Assembly (NCBI GenBank): GCA_003584705.1
Contig: AP018536.1
Location: 992,001-1,056,000, forward strand
From: Lachnospiraceae bacterium GAM79
GTDB lineage: Bacteria > Bacillota > Clostridia > Lachnospirales > Lachnospiraceae
Length of the DNA stretch: 64,000 nucleotides
Direction of reading: 5' to 3'
Shown here piece after piece: positions 8,544-16,798 of this stretch (position 1 is its first letter; every line of letters begins with the position of its first letter). The position numbers and the translations under genes were made by a program. Under the pieces are notes generated by a model. That model made no database searches. It saw only the letters and a list, made by a program, of their open reading frames with translations, and had not been told where the DNA came from.

Positions 8544-8566
8544 GTCAATTCAAGGAGGAATATATT

Positions 8567-9385
8567 ATGGTAGTACAACACAATCTTACAGCTATGAACT
8601 CTAACAGAATGTTAGGTATCACCACCAAGACTCAGGCTAAATCTACTGAGAAACTTTCATCCGGTTACAAGATTAACAGAGCAGCAGATGATGCAGCAGG
8701 ACTTGCAATTTCCGAGAAAATGCGTCGTCAGGTAAGAGGTCTGACTCAGGCTTCTGCTAATGCTCAGGATGGTATCTCCGCAGTACAGACCGCTGAAGGT
8801 GCTCTGAACGAAGTTCATGATATGCTGCAGAGAATGAACGAGCTGGCAGTTAAGTCTGCAAACGGAACCAATCAGTCCGAGGATCAGGCTTATATCCAGA
8901 AGGAAGTAACTAATCTGATTAATGAGATTGATCGTGTATCTACAACGACCACTTTCAATGAGAAATCTCTGTTAGATGGTACTTTCTCTCAGGTGGCTCT
9001 TCAGGTAGGTGCTGAGTCTTCCGCAGACAATCAGATTTCTGTAACCATCGCTAGTATGGGTTCTACTGGTCTTGGTGTTAATGATGTTGATGTTAGCTCT
9101 ACTGGAGACGCAAAAGGTGCTATTAATACAATCAAGACTGCAATCACAAAATTGAGTGAGCAGCGTTCTGATCTGGGTGCTATCCAGAACAGACTGGAGC
9201 ATACCATCAACAACTTGGATAACGTTGTAGAGAATACTACCAGTGCAGAGTCCCAGATTCGTGATACTGATATGGCTTCTGAAATGGTTAAGTACTCTAA
9301 CAACAATATTCTGGCACAGGCAGGTCAGGCTATGTTGGCTCAGTCCAATCAGGCTAACCAGGGAGTGCTTTCCTTACTGCAGTAA
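8567..9385 (+). CDS. fliC: Flagellin (FliC/Hag)
   Basis: 272 residues, a compact flagellin. Residues 1-140 are the D0/D1 N-terminus (VQHNLTAMNSNRMLG, then STEKLSSGYKINRAADDAAG). Residues about 140-200 are a very short central region. The rest is the C-terminal D1/D0 (RLEHTINNLDNVVENT, QAMLAQSNQANQGVLSLLQ). The D2/D3 domains exposed on many filaments are nearly absent, so few surface loops remain; Ser/Thr-rich residues 165-185 are the most likely modification sites. The start has AAGGAGG 8 nt upstream. A SigD-type promoter and a roughly 180 nt structured leader precede it. FliS encoded at 4580 should be its chaperone. Confidence 0.96.
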   Translation: MVVQHNLTAMNSNRMLGITTKTQAKSTEKLSSGYKINRAADDAAGLAISEKMRRQVRGLTQASANAQDGISAVQTAEGALNEVHDMLQRMNELAVKSANGTNQSEDQAYIQKEVTNLINEIDRVSTTTTFNEKSLLDGTFSQVALQVGAESSADNQISVTIASMGSTGLGVNDVDVSSTGDAKGAINTIKTAITKLSEQRSDLGAIQNRLEHTINNLDNVVENTTSAESQIRDTDMASEMVKYSNNNILAQAGQAMLAQSNQANQGVLSLLQ

Positions 9386-9415
9386 GCGTAAGTATATTAC
9401 AACTAGCTATTATAG

Positions 9416-9444
9416 AAGGAGTTGGCGTAAAGTCAGCTCCTTTT
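9416..9444 (+). terminator. Flagellin terminator
   Basis: AAGGAGTTG (9416-9424) pairs with CAGCTCCTT (9434-9442, one G-T) and runs into TTTT, 31 nt after the flagellin stop. Confidence 0.8.
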
Positions 9445-9468
9445 ATATGGAGACGATTAAGTGTTTAA

Positions 9469-9508
9469 AATATGGAGCCTATGATCAAAAAATCATAGGC
9501 TCCATATT
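9469..9508. terminator. 17 bp perfect hairpin between convergent flagellin and licD
   Basis: Bases 9469-9485 are the exact reverse complement of 9492-9508 with a six-base loop. On the minus strand the stem is followed by TTTT, so it would end licD transcripts coming from the other side. Confidence 0.8.
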
Positions 9509-9527
9509 CTAAATTAAGTGATACGAC

Positions 9528-10454
9528 CTAAATGATGAAAGGTTTTTCACCATTAGAGATTTTTTCAGTAATTTTCTCAATAACAGAATTGGTTTGCTTT
9601 TTATAAAAAGGATAATCATGTCCAGCGGTATTTTGCACTGGGGTCATATAATCACCGTATAATTGTGTGAGTACAGCATCGTAGTTTTGTGGAACAGGTA
9701 AAATAATATTTTCAAAGGTTAAATATTTACAAGACTGATACCATTCTTTACGAAGATGAATTGCTTTCTGGGCATTTTCGGGAATATATGAGATTAGGCT
9801 GCTATCTGTACCGTTGTATATCTGGCAAAGCTTATCTGCTGTTCGAAGCAACTGGTTCTTCAGACTTTTCCGGGGATCAAATTTCAGTCCACAGAGTTCT
9901 TCCAACTGAGGAACGATACTCTTCATTGTTTCTGGAGCCTCATCGTATCGTCCAACAGTTGTGACAAGAAGTGCAATCAATTGATTTAAAACAGATTCCT
10001 CGTTTTGACTTAACGGTAATGTATCTAATGGGAAGATATCAATTCCAACGATATAAGGACAACGGTGGAATTGCGATAGACGTTTTGAATCATAGGAAAT
10101 GGTGCTGGCATTTAATAATCTGGAAAATACAAAGGAATATTCTTCCTCAGTATACGCATTATTAATATGATATTCTGTGGGAAGTTCTTTGGGAGCAATC
10201 GCTAGAAAGCGCTGGTAGTCATCACGAAACATGCAAATATCAATATCATCATCCCAAGGAATAAATCCACCGTGACGGACAGCACCGAGTAAAGTCCCCC
10301 AATCAGCAAAATAAGGAATATCATATTTTTTACAGATATGTTGTATGACACACATAACCTCTAATTGTGCTGCCCAGGCACATTTCATCATGGGCTCAAT
10401 ATAAAAACCATCCCTGGTTTCTCCTAAAAAGTAGGAATCATCAAATGTTAACAT
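9528..10454 (-). CDS. licD: LicD family phosphocholine (phosphotransferase) protein, copy 1
   Basis: 308 residues from the ATG at 10454, chosen because AAGGAGAA lies 9 nt upstream and the N-terminus then aligns with the neighbouring copy. The nucleotidyltransferase-like core is clear: ADWGTLLGAVRHGG then IPWDDDIDI (residues 50-74), the metal-binding acidic cluster of LicD. LicD enzymes transfer phosphocholine from CDP-choline to surface glycans or teichoic acids; some relatives transfer other phospho-groups. It is the second gene of a two-gene minus-strand unit, starting 2 nt after the stop of the other licD, and faces flagellin head-on. Substrate is inferred from the choline kinase/cytidylyltransferase genes at 23.5-25.1 kb. 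Confidence 0.85.
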   Translation of the reverse strand: MLTFDDSYFLGETRDGFYIEPMMKCAWAAQLEVMCVIQHICKKYDIPYFADWGTLLGAVRHGGFIPWDDDIDICMFRDDYQRFLAIAPKELPTEYHINNAYTEEEYSFVFSRLLNASTISYDSKRLSQFHRCPYIVGIDIFPLDTLPLSQNEESVLNQLIALLVTTVGRYDEAPETMKSIVPQLEELCGLKFDPRKSLKNQLLRTADKLCQIYNGTDSSLISYIPENAQKAIHLRKEWYQSCKYLTFENIILPVPQNYDAVLTQLYGDYMTPVQNTAGHDYPFYKKQTNSVIEKITEKISNGEKPFII

Positions 10455-10456
10455 AG

Positions 10457-11380
10457 TTATTTGTTCTCCTTCGTATTGTTTTGCTCCATGAGGCATTCCG
10501 CCAGGATTCGCTCCTGTTTCTTCCAAAAAGGGTAGTCATGAGCCTGAGTACCACGGACAGGAGTCATATAATCCCCATAATTTACTTTGAGAATCTCATC
10601 ATATCCGGCAGGGGCTGTTACGGTAATCGTCTCAAAGGGAAGTACAATACATTCCTGATACCATTCGGCTTTAAGTCGCAACTTTTCTCCGCTGTCAGCG
10701 TGAGAGGCGTAATGAGAAATATCGGAGCCCCCACTGGTATTATAGATTTGGGAAAGAGAATCAGCAGCCTTCATAAGTTGAGGTTTTAATTTCTGCGAAG
10801 GATCCAAGGTGATATGGCATAAATTCTCAATGTCCGGCAATAAAGAAAGCGTCAGTTCTGGATTCTCTTCGGATACCCGTGCAGTATATACAAGAATTCG
10901 TAAAAGCTCGCACAAGGCATGATCCTCATCCGGAGTCGGTGCAAGAACATCTAAAGGAAAGAGGTCTAAACCCACAGAATAGGGACATCCATGAAAACGA
11001 TTCAGATAATCCGGAGAATAGTTAATTTTAAGTCCGCTTCGCACAATGGTGTGAAGCTGGTGGTGAAAAGGATTATTGTGAATGTTCAGAATCTGCCATC
11101 CTGAAGGAAGCTCTGCAGGTGCAATTTTCAGAAAACGTTCATAATCGCTGCGGAACATGCTAATATCAATATCATCGTCCCATGGAATAAATCCCTTGTG
11201 GCGGACGGCACCGAGAAGTGTGCCATAGTCAGCAAAATATTGGATGTTGTGACGATTACATATCTCGGCAACAACTTCCAATACCTCGATCTCAGCGGCC
11301 CAGGCACATTTCATCATAGGTTCAATATAAAAATCATCACGGATTTCACCTTGAAAATAATTGGGGGGAAAATTAGCCAT
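10457..11380 (-). CDS. licD: LicD family phosphotransferase, copy 2
   Basis: 307 residues, colinear with copy 1 over the whole length (PMMKCAWAAE, ADYGTLLGAVRHKG, IPWDDDIDI at residues 65-73). It has the same acidic metal site. The two copies differ throughout the middle, so they are old paralogues rather than a recent duplication and may use different acceptors. GAAAGGG lies upstream of the ATG at 11380. It is the first gene of the minus-strand pair. The sequence upstream is a degraded copy of the lic operon, so this pair and that relic may once have been one locus. Confidence 0.85.
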   Translation of the reverse strand: MANFPPNYFQGEIRDDFYIEPMMKCAWAAEIEVLEVVAEICNRHNIQYFADYGTLLGAVRHKGFIPWDDDIDISMFRSDYERFLKIAPAELPSGWQILNIHNNPFHHQLHTIVRSGLKINYSPDYLNRFHGCPYSVGLDLFPLDVLAPTPDEDHALCELLRILVYTARVSEENPELTLSLLPDIENLCHITLDPSQKLKPQLMKAADSLSQIYNTSGGSDISHYASHADSGEKLRLKAEWYQECIVLPFETITVTAPAGYDEILKVNYGDYMTPVRGTQAHDYPFWKKQERILAECLMEQNNTKENK

Positions 11381-11566
11381 ACAAAAGCCCTTTCTCGTAT
11401 CGTTAAAATCGAATCAAGTATAGCATATCTGAGCATAAAAAGATAGAGACAGATGGATAAAAAATGCAAAATAGAAAAAGAAAATAATGACAGGGCTTAT
11501 ATACGGAGAATTGAATATATGATACAATAGATAATATATGAATTGCAAAGGTTTAGATGATTTAAT

Positions 11567-12079
11567 ATGGATGTGAGAGACACTATTTCGGGTATTATGA
11601 ATTTGCCGAAAACAGAGATAGGTAACATATCTGAAGTAAAAAAGGTATGACAAATCAGTCTTTTTTATTTTCCTGTGACGGGGAGGAATACATTCTCAGA
11701 ATTCCGGGTGCAGGAACGTCTATGCTGATAGACAGAATATAAAATATCCAGATTTTATAGAAATGCACGCGTCTGTAATGCCGGGAATGATAACGATTTA
11801 AAAAGATGTATGGTTTTTCTTCGGAATTTTCACCAAATCTTCGTTCATTATATTGGAAAACTACGGATTGGCACAGCAGATGCAGAACCGGATAAGCGCA
11901 TAAAAACATTTTGGGCAGTTGTATTTATACTGTTTCCCATAGCGCTGATTTTCAGTGAAGAATCTATGTACCGTTTGCAATCTGTATCGATTATTGCAGC
12001 ATTCCCAATAGGGATAGTTATTGTGTTGATTATAATAAGCTTTTTTAAAGATGCACATAGAATCCTGCACGAAAAGTGA
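11567..12079 (+). pseudogene. Fossil fusion of licA-like kinase start and BCCT transporter end
   Basis: From 11567 the reading MDVRDTISGIMNLPKTEIGN follows the start of the licA-like gene at 23533 (MELSNIISNVMQIPKAKIGN). The frame shifts in a run of six A (11638-11643); the next frame reads MTNQSFLFS and EYILRIPG, again as in that gene, then stops at 11740. A later piece reads MVFLRNFHQ, also as in the kinase. From about 11855 the sequence changes to the end of the BCCT transporter at 25136 (KTFWAVVFILFPIALIFSEESMY and so on, cut here). So a second kinase-to-transporter locus existed here and lost about 2.5 kb, including licC. This fills the gap between the two minus-strand gene pairs. Confidence 0.8.
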
Positions 12080-12118
12080 GTAAATCAATAAAACCAATAA
12101 CGGAAAATAATTTTTGAA

Positions 12119-12835
12119 TTACGACATGCTTTCAACTATTTCATTGATATTTTTTCCAAGCAAAGAATGATATTTTTGCTTAAAACATTGACGGAATTCA
12201 TCATAGTGAATCAAGTTACTAAAATGGTCGGAGTCGTGTAGACACCATGGGTATAACTGCGTCGGAACAGCTATGCGGTATCCATTTTCGAGAAAGTTAA
12301 CACTTTGGAAAGCATCGTAAAAGTCCCAACCGGTAAGTGTTTCTTCGTCCCAGCGAAGGTCGTAAGCGGTCATCATTAGAAAACCGTCAATTAAAGCTAC
12401 GGAAGAGTAGCCGTCTTGTTCCAAAGAATAGGAATAAGTGTCAAGCGGTGGATAGGGGACAGCGGGTGCGGAAGAGGACAGATATAGATTACCACACTGG
12501 GGAATATGCCACATAATTCCGTCAGGAGAAATTTTTGTATATCCGACCATGCCAAGAAGCCCTATTTTAGGATCACTTAAAAAAATGGAAAGTGCATCAT
12601 TCAAAAAATTGCGATTGAGAATAAATACGTCCTGATGCATATAAATTTTATATTTTGCATTGCAAGAGACCATAGCTTCATTGTACGCGGAAGTAATGGA
12701 AGAAGCATTTTCAACGGTTAAAATTTCTATATCATAATTCTTGGGAATTATCAGCTGATGAATGTAGAAAATGCATTCGTTCAGCATTATGGAATTGTTA
12801 TTGCAAATAATAAATGCAAATTTATGATTGTCCAT
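12119..12835 (-). CDS. Family 2-like glycosyltransferase (Glyco_tranf_2_5 type)
   Basis: 238 residues. It shows a short-form GT-A fold: an opening strand FAIICNNNSIMLNECI, NASSITSAYNEAM, and the metal-binding region YKIYMHQDVFIL near residue 85, followed by GLLGMVG and a C-terminal WCLHDSDHF. This pattern is that of the small GT2-like family often found in flagellar or surface-glycan loci of Clostridia. Donor and acceptor are unknown. It overlaps the upstream gene by 14 nt on the same strand, so the two are co-transcribed and probably act together. Confidence 0.75.
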   Translation of the reverse strand: MDNHKFAFIICNNNSIMLNECIFYIHQLIIPKNYDIEILTVENASSITSAYNEAMVSCNAKYKIYMHQDVFILNRNFLNDALSIFLSDPKIGLLGMVGYTKISPDGIMWHIPQCGNLYLSSSAPAVPYPPLDTYSYSLEQDGYSSVALIDGFLMMTAYDLRWDEETLTGWDFYDAFQSVNFLENGYRIAVPTQLYPWCLHDSDHFSNLIHYDEFRQCFKQKYHSLLGKNINEIVESMS

Positions 12836-13340
12836 CGGCAGCTCCTGGATATATAATATTTAAGTATGAATAAAATTGTTGATCTGGGATAATATGTTCT
12901 CCTTGTATAATAATCTGGACTGCTATATAGGAGACAGCGTTACATTGAAGCCAGGTAAGAGCATCTGTAAGTGATTCCTCCGTAAAGTGAAAAAGGATAC
13001 GCCTTAAAGCAAAAAGAGTTAACATATATTTATCGATTAATTCATTTGCATCGTCACACGCTGAACTAAAAGGGGAAGGTGCGAGATATTTATTTTCTAT
13101 TTGTAGTATATAAAGGATTCTTAGCAAACGGTGTGTCGATCCGATATAGGTGAAGGCGTAGTGACCGTCCCCCTGTTCAATGTACTCGATCAAACAGGAT
13201 ATGTTGTCATAATCATTATTTTTAATTAGGGTACTGAGCGAAGTCAGAATGGTCTCATAGGCTTTTAATGCCAAAGGATATTCATTATATAATTGACGAA
13301 AGTATTCTTCGGCTTCCTGTTCAAGATTATGATGAAGCAT
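12822..13340 (-). CDS. Uncharacterised helical protein co-transcribed with a glycosyltransferase
   Basis: 172 residues from the ATG at 13340, chosen because GGAGAG is 6 nt upstream; the longer in-frame opening would overlap the divergent aminotransferase gene and reads as AT-rich non-coding sequence. I do not recognise a family. It is mostly helical (EEYFRQLYNEYPLALKAYE, then LFALRRILFHFTEESL), without signal peptide or membrane span. It overlaps the glycosyltransferase start by 14 nt. It may be a glycosyltransferase partner or a flagellin-modification accessory protein, which is only inference from position. Confidence 0.6.
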   Translation of the reverse strand: MLHHNLEQEAEEYFRQLYNEYPLALKAYETILTSLSTLIKNNDYDNISCLIEYIEQGDGHYAFTYIGSTHRLLRILYILQIENKYLAPSPFSSACDDANELIDKYMLTLFALRRILFHFTEESLTDALTWLQCNAVSYIAVQIIIQGEHIIPDQQFYSYLNIIYPGAADGQS

Positions 13341-13599
13341 ATTAACTCTCCTATTGCTTAGTTTCTTATTTATTTTATCACTTAAAGTATAAAAATGATA
13401 GAGTAGAAATATATTTAGATCGGAATTTCCTAAGTATATTAGAATTAAAGAAAAGCTATTGATATGCCGATATAATATATAATATAAGGATTTCAAGGAT
13501 GAATTCGATAAAACAGGGAGGTTATATTGCAGAAAAAGCAGATAAAATTTACGAGGTAGGTGTTGTTTGCTTTTTTTATTATTGCAATAAAAGTGAAAT

Positions 13600-14715
13600 A
13601 TGGGAGAAAAAATATTTGTTACGCAGCCATCTATGCCAACTTTTGAGGAATATGTAGATGCAATCAGACCTTTGTGGGATAGCCGTTGGCTAACCAATAT
13701 GGGAAGTTATCATAAACAATTAGAGAAGGAATTAAAGAAATATTTGGATGTTCCGGAATTATCTCTGATGGTAAACGGACATATGGCACTGGAACTGGCT
13801 ATACAGGCGTTTGATTTTCCGGAAAACAGTGAAGTCATAACGACGCCTTATACGTTTGTATCAACGACACACGCAATCGTAAGGAACCATTTGATTCCGA
13901 TATTTTGTGATGTAAAACCGGAAGATGGCACTATAGATGAGACCCAAATTGAAGAATTGATTACAGAGAAAACGGTAGCAATTATTCCGGTACATGTATA
14001 TGGAAAGGTATGTAATGTGGAAGCAATTGAACATATTGCGTATAAGTACAACCTAAAGGTGATTTATGATGCGGCGCATGCCTTTGGAGTGAAGTATAAA
14101 GGAAAGGGAATCGGTAACTATGGGGATGCATCCGTTTTCAGTTTTCATGCTACCAAGGTGTACAACACTATAGAGGGGGGAGCTGTTGCATTCTCGGATC
14201 ATAAGTTATATGAAAAATTATATAATCTTAAAAATTTTGGAATCAGAAATGAGGAACTTGTTGTAGCGGTCGGTGCAAATGCAAAAATGAATGAATTCTG
14301 TGCGATTATGGGACTGTGTAATCTTAAGTATATCGCTCAGGCAATAGATAATAGAAAATACAGATATAAGTATTATCTGGAAAAACTGAAGAGAATTCAA
14401 GGAATCGGATTTTTCGAGGAAGCAGAGCAGACAACAAAAAATTATGCATATTTGCCTATTATTGTAGAAGAAAGGTATGCGTTGTCAAGAGATGAATTGT
14501 ATGAAGAATTTCGCAGAGAAGATATTTACGTAAGAAAATATTTTTATCCTATTACAGCGGATGAAGCCTGTTTCAGAAACAAATACAAGAAGGATGCCTT
14601 GGAAAACGCCAGAATGCTTTCAAAACATGTTTTGATTTTACCGCTTTATGAGCAATTAGAAATAGAACAGATAGACCGAGTTGTTCAAACAATACAGAAA
14701 AATAGCCTGAAATAA
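13600..14715 (+). CDS. DegT/DnrJ/EryC1/StrS-type PLP sugar aminotransferase
   Basis: 371 residues, full length for the family. PLP-binding features are visible: NGHMALELAIQA, TTPYTFVSTTHA, YDAAHAFG near residue 155, and the Schiff-base lysine in SFHATKVYN near residue 185. These enzymes aminate keto-deoxysugar nucleotides, for example to 4-amino-4,6-dideoxy sugars. No dehydratase or nucleotidyltransferase for a deoxysugar is nearby, so the substrate must be made elsewhere. It is divergent from the 12822-13340 gene and followed after 25 nt by a glycosyltransferase. Together they imply an amino-sugar containing glycan, perhaps on flagellin. Confidence 0.88.
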   Translation: MGEKIFVTQPSMPTFEEYVDAIRPLWDSRWLTNMGSYHKQLEKELKKYLDVPELSLMVNGHMALELAIQAFDFPENSEVITTPYTFVSTTHAIVRNHLIPIFCDVKPEDGTIDETQIEELITEKTVAIIPVHVYGKVCNVEAIEHIAYKYNLKVIYDAAHAFGVKYKGKGIGNYGDASVFSFHATKVYNTIEGGAVAFSDHKLYEKLYNLKNFGIRNEELVVAVGANAKMNEFCAIMGLCNLKYIAQAIDNRKYRYKYYLEKLKRIQGIGFFEEAEQTTKNYAYLPIIVEERYALSRDELYEEFRREDIYVRKYFYPITADEACFRNKYKKDALENARMLSKHVLILPLYEQLEIEQIDRVVQTIQKNSLK

Positions 14716-14740
14716 TAAATTTTAAGAAGAGGACAAGAGG

Positions 14741-16615
14741 ATGCAGGAAAAAAATATTGCTGAAATTAATAATGCTATTATCAGCTTATTAAAAAAAATA
14801 AATAGGAAAGATCAGCAACAGAACATGGTTTCTGATATCGAGGAGCTATGGAAATTATTGAAAAACTTTGGAAAAATATTTCCAGAGGACATAGTAAATC
14901 AATACAGTGAGTTCTTTGATAGTTTTGAAGGTTTTTTGCAAAATTGTAAAAGTATTGGTTTCTTAGAAGAGAACATGCAGATGATGATTTCTTCTTTGGA
15001 TTTATTATTTGAATGTATACAAGAAATACGTAAATATTTTGACGAACATTCTCAAAAATGTGCCTGTTGCAATTCAAAGGTGCTGTATTTGGAAACAACT
15101 GAGGGAAAAAGTATATGTCCTGACTGCGGCGCAAACAACAGCGACAGGCTGATTATTTCTTTTTTACAAAAAGAAGAATTGCAGAAGGCGGCAGAGGGAT
15201 ATAAAGTGCTGTATGTTTTACCGACAGCCGCTGTATCTGCATGGATTCAGATTAACTGTCCACATATAAAATATGTGACAGTGGATTCTCTTGCACAGAT
15301 TACTGATTTTGCCGTTACTGATACAACTTTTGACCTGGTTATTTATTCTCCAAAAATGTGGAATGCTCACGAGGAAGAGGAGCGTTTGCGCGAGATAAAA
15401 CGGCTCCTGAATGAGGATGGAAAATGTATTTACAGAAAAACAATAGAATCTCAAAACGATGTAGGTAGCCTTGGTGGGATATTTTATGAAAAATGCTTGG
15501 GAGAAGATTATTTCGATCAAGGAGTATTTGAGAAACAGGGGCTGAAAGAAACAGACAAGTTATATGTACTTACAAAAGAAAGTAATGTTTCTTTAAACAT
15601 GGCTGAACAATATAAGGTGGATCCGGATTTGTTAGAGAACGGACCACTCGTAAGTGTAATTATGTCATGCTACAATCATGAACAATTTGTAGAAGAGGCA
15701 ATATTAAGTGTTTTAAATCAAACTTATAAAAATATTGAATTTATTGTGGCGGATGATGGATCGAGCGATCACTCAGCTGAGATAATGAAGAAATATTCAC
15801 AATTTTATGCGTATGAATATTATTCAAGAGAAAATACTGGTGGTTTATATAATAATATCAAAAAACAGGCAACCGGAAAGTATATCGCATTAATGAATTC
15901 GGATGATGTATGGGAAGTTAATAAAATTGCATCGCAAGTAGATTATATGGAGAACCATCCGAATTGTGGAGTATGCTTGACATGGTGTAAGTATGTGGAT
16001 GAAGACAGAAACGAAATAGATGATACTATATTTATAAAAGGGAATAGAGATAGCTATCAATGGATGAATTATTTTTGGAGACATGGAAATGCATTATGCA
16101 ACCCTTCTTTTCTCGCTATTAGAAAATTTGGCCTTGAGGATGTTCGATTTGGTGCGGCTTGCAGGCAACTTCCGGATTTCTTTAAATGGGTACAATTTAT
16201 TCAGGAAACACAAATTCACATTATACCTAAAGTGTTTGTGGAGATGAGAAGACATCATAATGGATTAACAGAGAATGTCAGTGCATCTACAAAAGAAAAT
16301 ACGATAAGGCATGTGTTGGAAGCTGGTTGCAATTGGATGTGGATTATTAGACAAATGGATAATATTTTTTTTAAAAAGGCTTTTTCAGATCTCATGATTG
16401 ATCCAAATGCAGAGACAGAGGAAGAGATTAAATGTGAAAAATATTTCTTAATGTTGAACAGCAAAAATTTTGCAGTGCAATATGAGGCGTTTTGCTATAT
16501 TAATGAGATATATAAGGACACTAGTGCGTGCTTTAACGAAAAATATCATTATGATTACCGAGATATTGCAAAAGATATTATTAATAAAGGGATCGGTAAA
16601 TTAATTGCTTATTAA
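14741..16615 (+). CDS. Two-domain glycosyltransferase: zinc-ribbon/methyltransferase-like N-terminus plus GT2
   Basis: 624 residues. Residues 1-100 are helical. Residues about 105-135 hold two CxxC pairs (CACC and CPDC) spaced as in a zinc ribbon. Residues 140-235 look like a worn Rossmann methyltransferase (YKVLYVLPTAA, FDLVIYSPKMW, EEERLREIKRLL) lacking a clear glycine-rich SAM loop. Residues about 304-530 are a GT2 domain: VSVIMSCYNH, ADDGSSDHS, NSDDVWE with the DxD-like site. The tail is helical. This is unlike a plain GT2 and may be a scaffold-plus-transferase. It follows the aminotransferase and precedes a repeated 150 bp segment. Confidence 0.7.
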   Translation: MQEKNIAEINNAIISLLKKINRKDQQQNMVSDIEELWKLLKNFGKIFPEDIVNQYSEFFDSFEGFLQNCKSIGFLEENMQMMISSLDLLFECIQEIRKYFDEHSQKCACCNSKVLYLETTEGKSICPDCGANNSDRLIISFLQKEELQKAAEGYKVLYVLPTAAVSAWIQINCPHIKYVTVDSLAQITDFAVTDTTFDLVIYSPKMWNAHEEEERLREIKRLLNEDGKCIYRKTIESQNDVGSLGGIFYEKCLGEDYFDQGVFEKQGLKETDKLYVLTKESNVSLNMAEQYKVDPDLLENGPLVSVIMSCYNHEQFVEEAILSVLNQTYKNIEFIVADDGSSDHSAEIMKKYSQFYAYEYYSRENTGGLYNNIKKQATGKYIALMNSDDVWEVNKIASQVDYMENHPNCGVCLTWCKYVDEDRNEIDDTIFIKGNRDSYQWMNYFWRHGNALCNPSFLAIRKFGLEDVRFGAACRQLPDFFKWVQFIQETQIHIIPKVFVEMRRHHNGLTENVSASTKENTIRHVLEAGCNWMWIIRQMDNIFFKKAFSDLMIDPNAETEEEIKCEKYFLMLNSKNFAVQYEAFCYINEIYKDTSACFNEKYHYDYRDIAKDIINKGIGKLIAY

Positions 16616-16641
16616 CAAATGACGTGAAATATGACAAGAAA

Positions 16642-16790
16642 CATATAGAAGTTGTGCTAAAGATTCTTCAACTGATAAAGAATCCGGATAAAGGGAGATC
16701 TAATACGCTCCGGCCGAGTAATCAAGCTATAAGTATAGTAATTCAAGGAAAGGAAACGTATGATAATAAATTTCTTAATTGTCATACAAG
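16642..16790 (+). repeat. Long direct repeat, copy 1 (left of the AT-rich cassette)
   Basis: Bases 16642-16790 match 22455-22589 at roughly 85 percent by eye, with one gap of about 14 bases. Shared blocks include CATATAGAAGTTG, GGAAAGGAAACGTATGATAA and AATTGTCATACAAG. Both copies keep a ribosome site and an ATG that opens MIIN-IVIQ before stopping, so the repeat may be the start of a lost gene. The copies bracket 5.7 kb that holds the ATP-grasp to SGNH genes. Confidence 0.8.
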
Positions 16791-16798
16791 AATAATCT

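Noticed and set aside
12822..13697. Longer 291-residue version of the helical minus-strand protein
   Set aside because: The upstream extension overlaps the divergent aminotransferase gene, has AT-rich non-coding composition, and the ATG at 13340 has a proper ribosome site.
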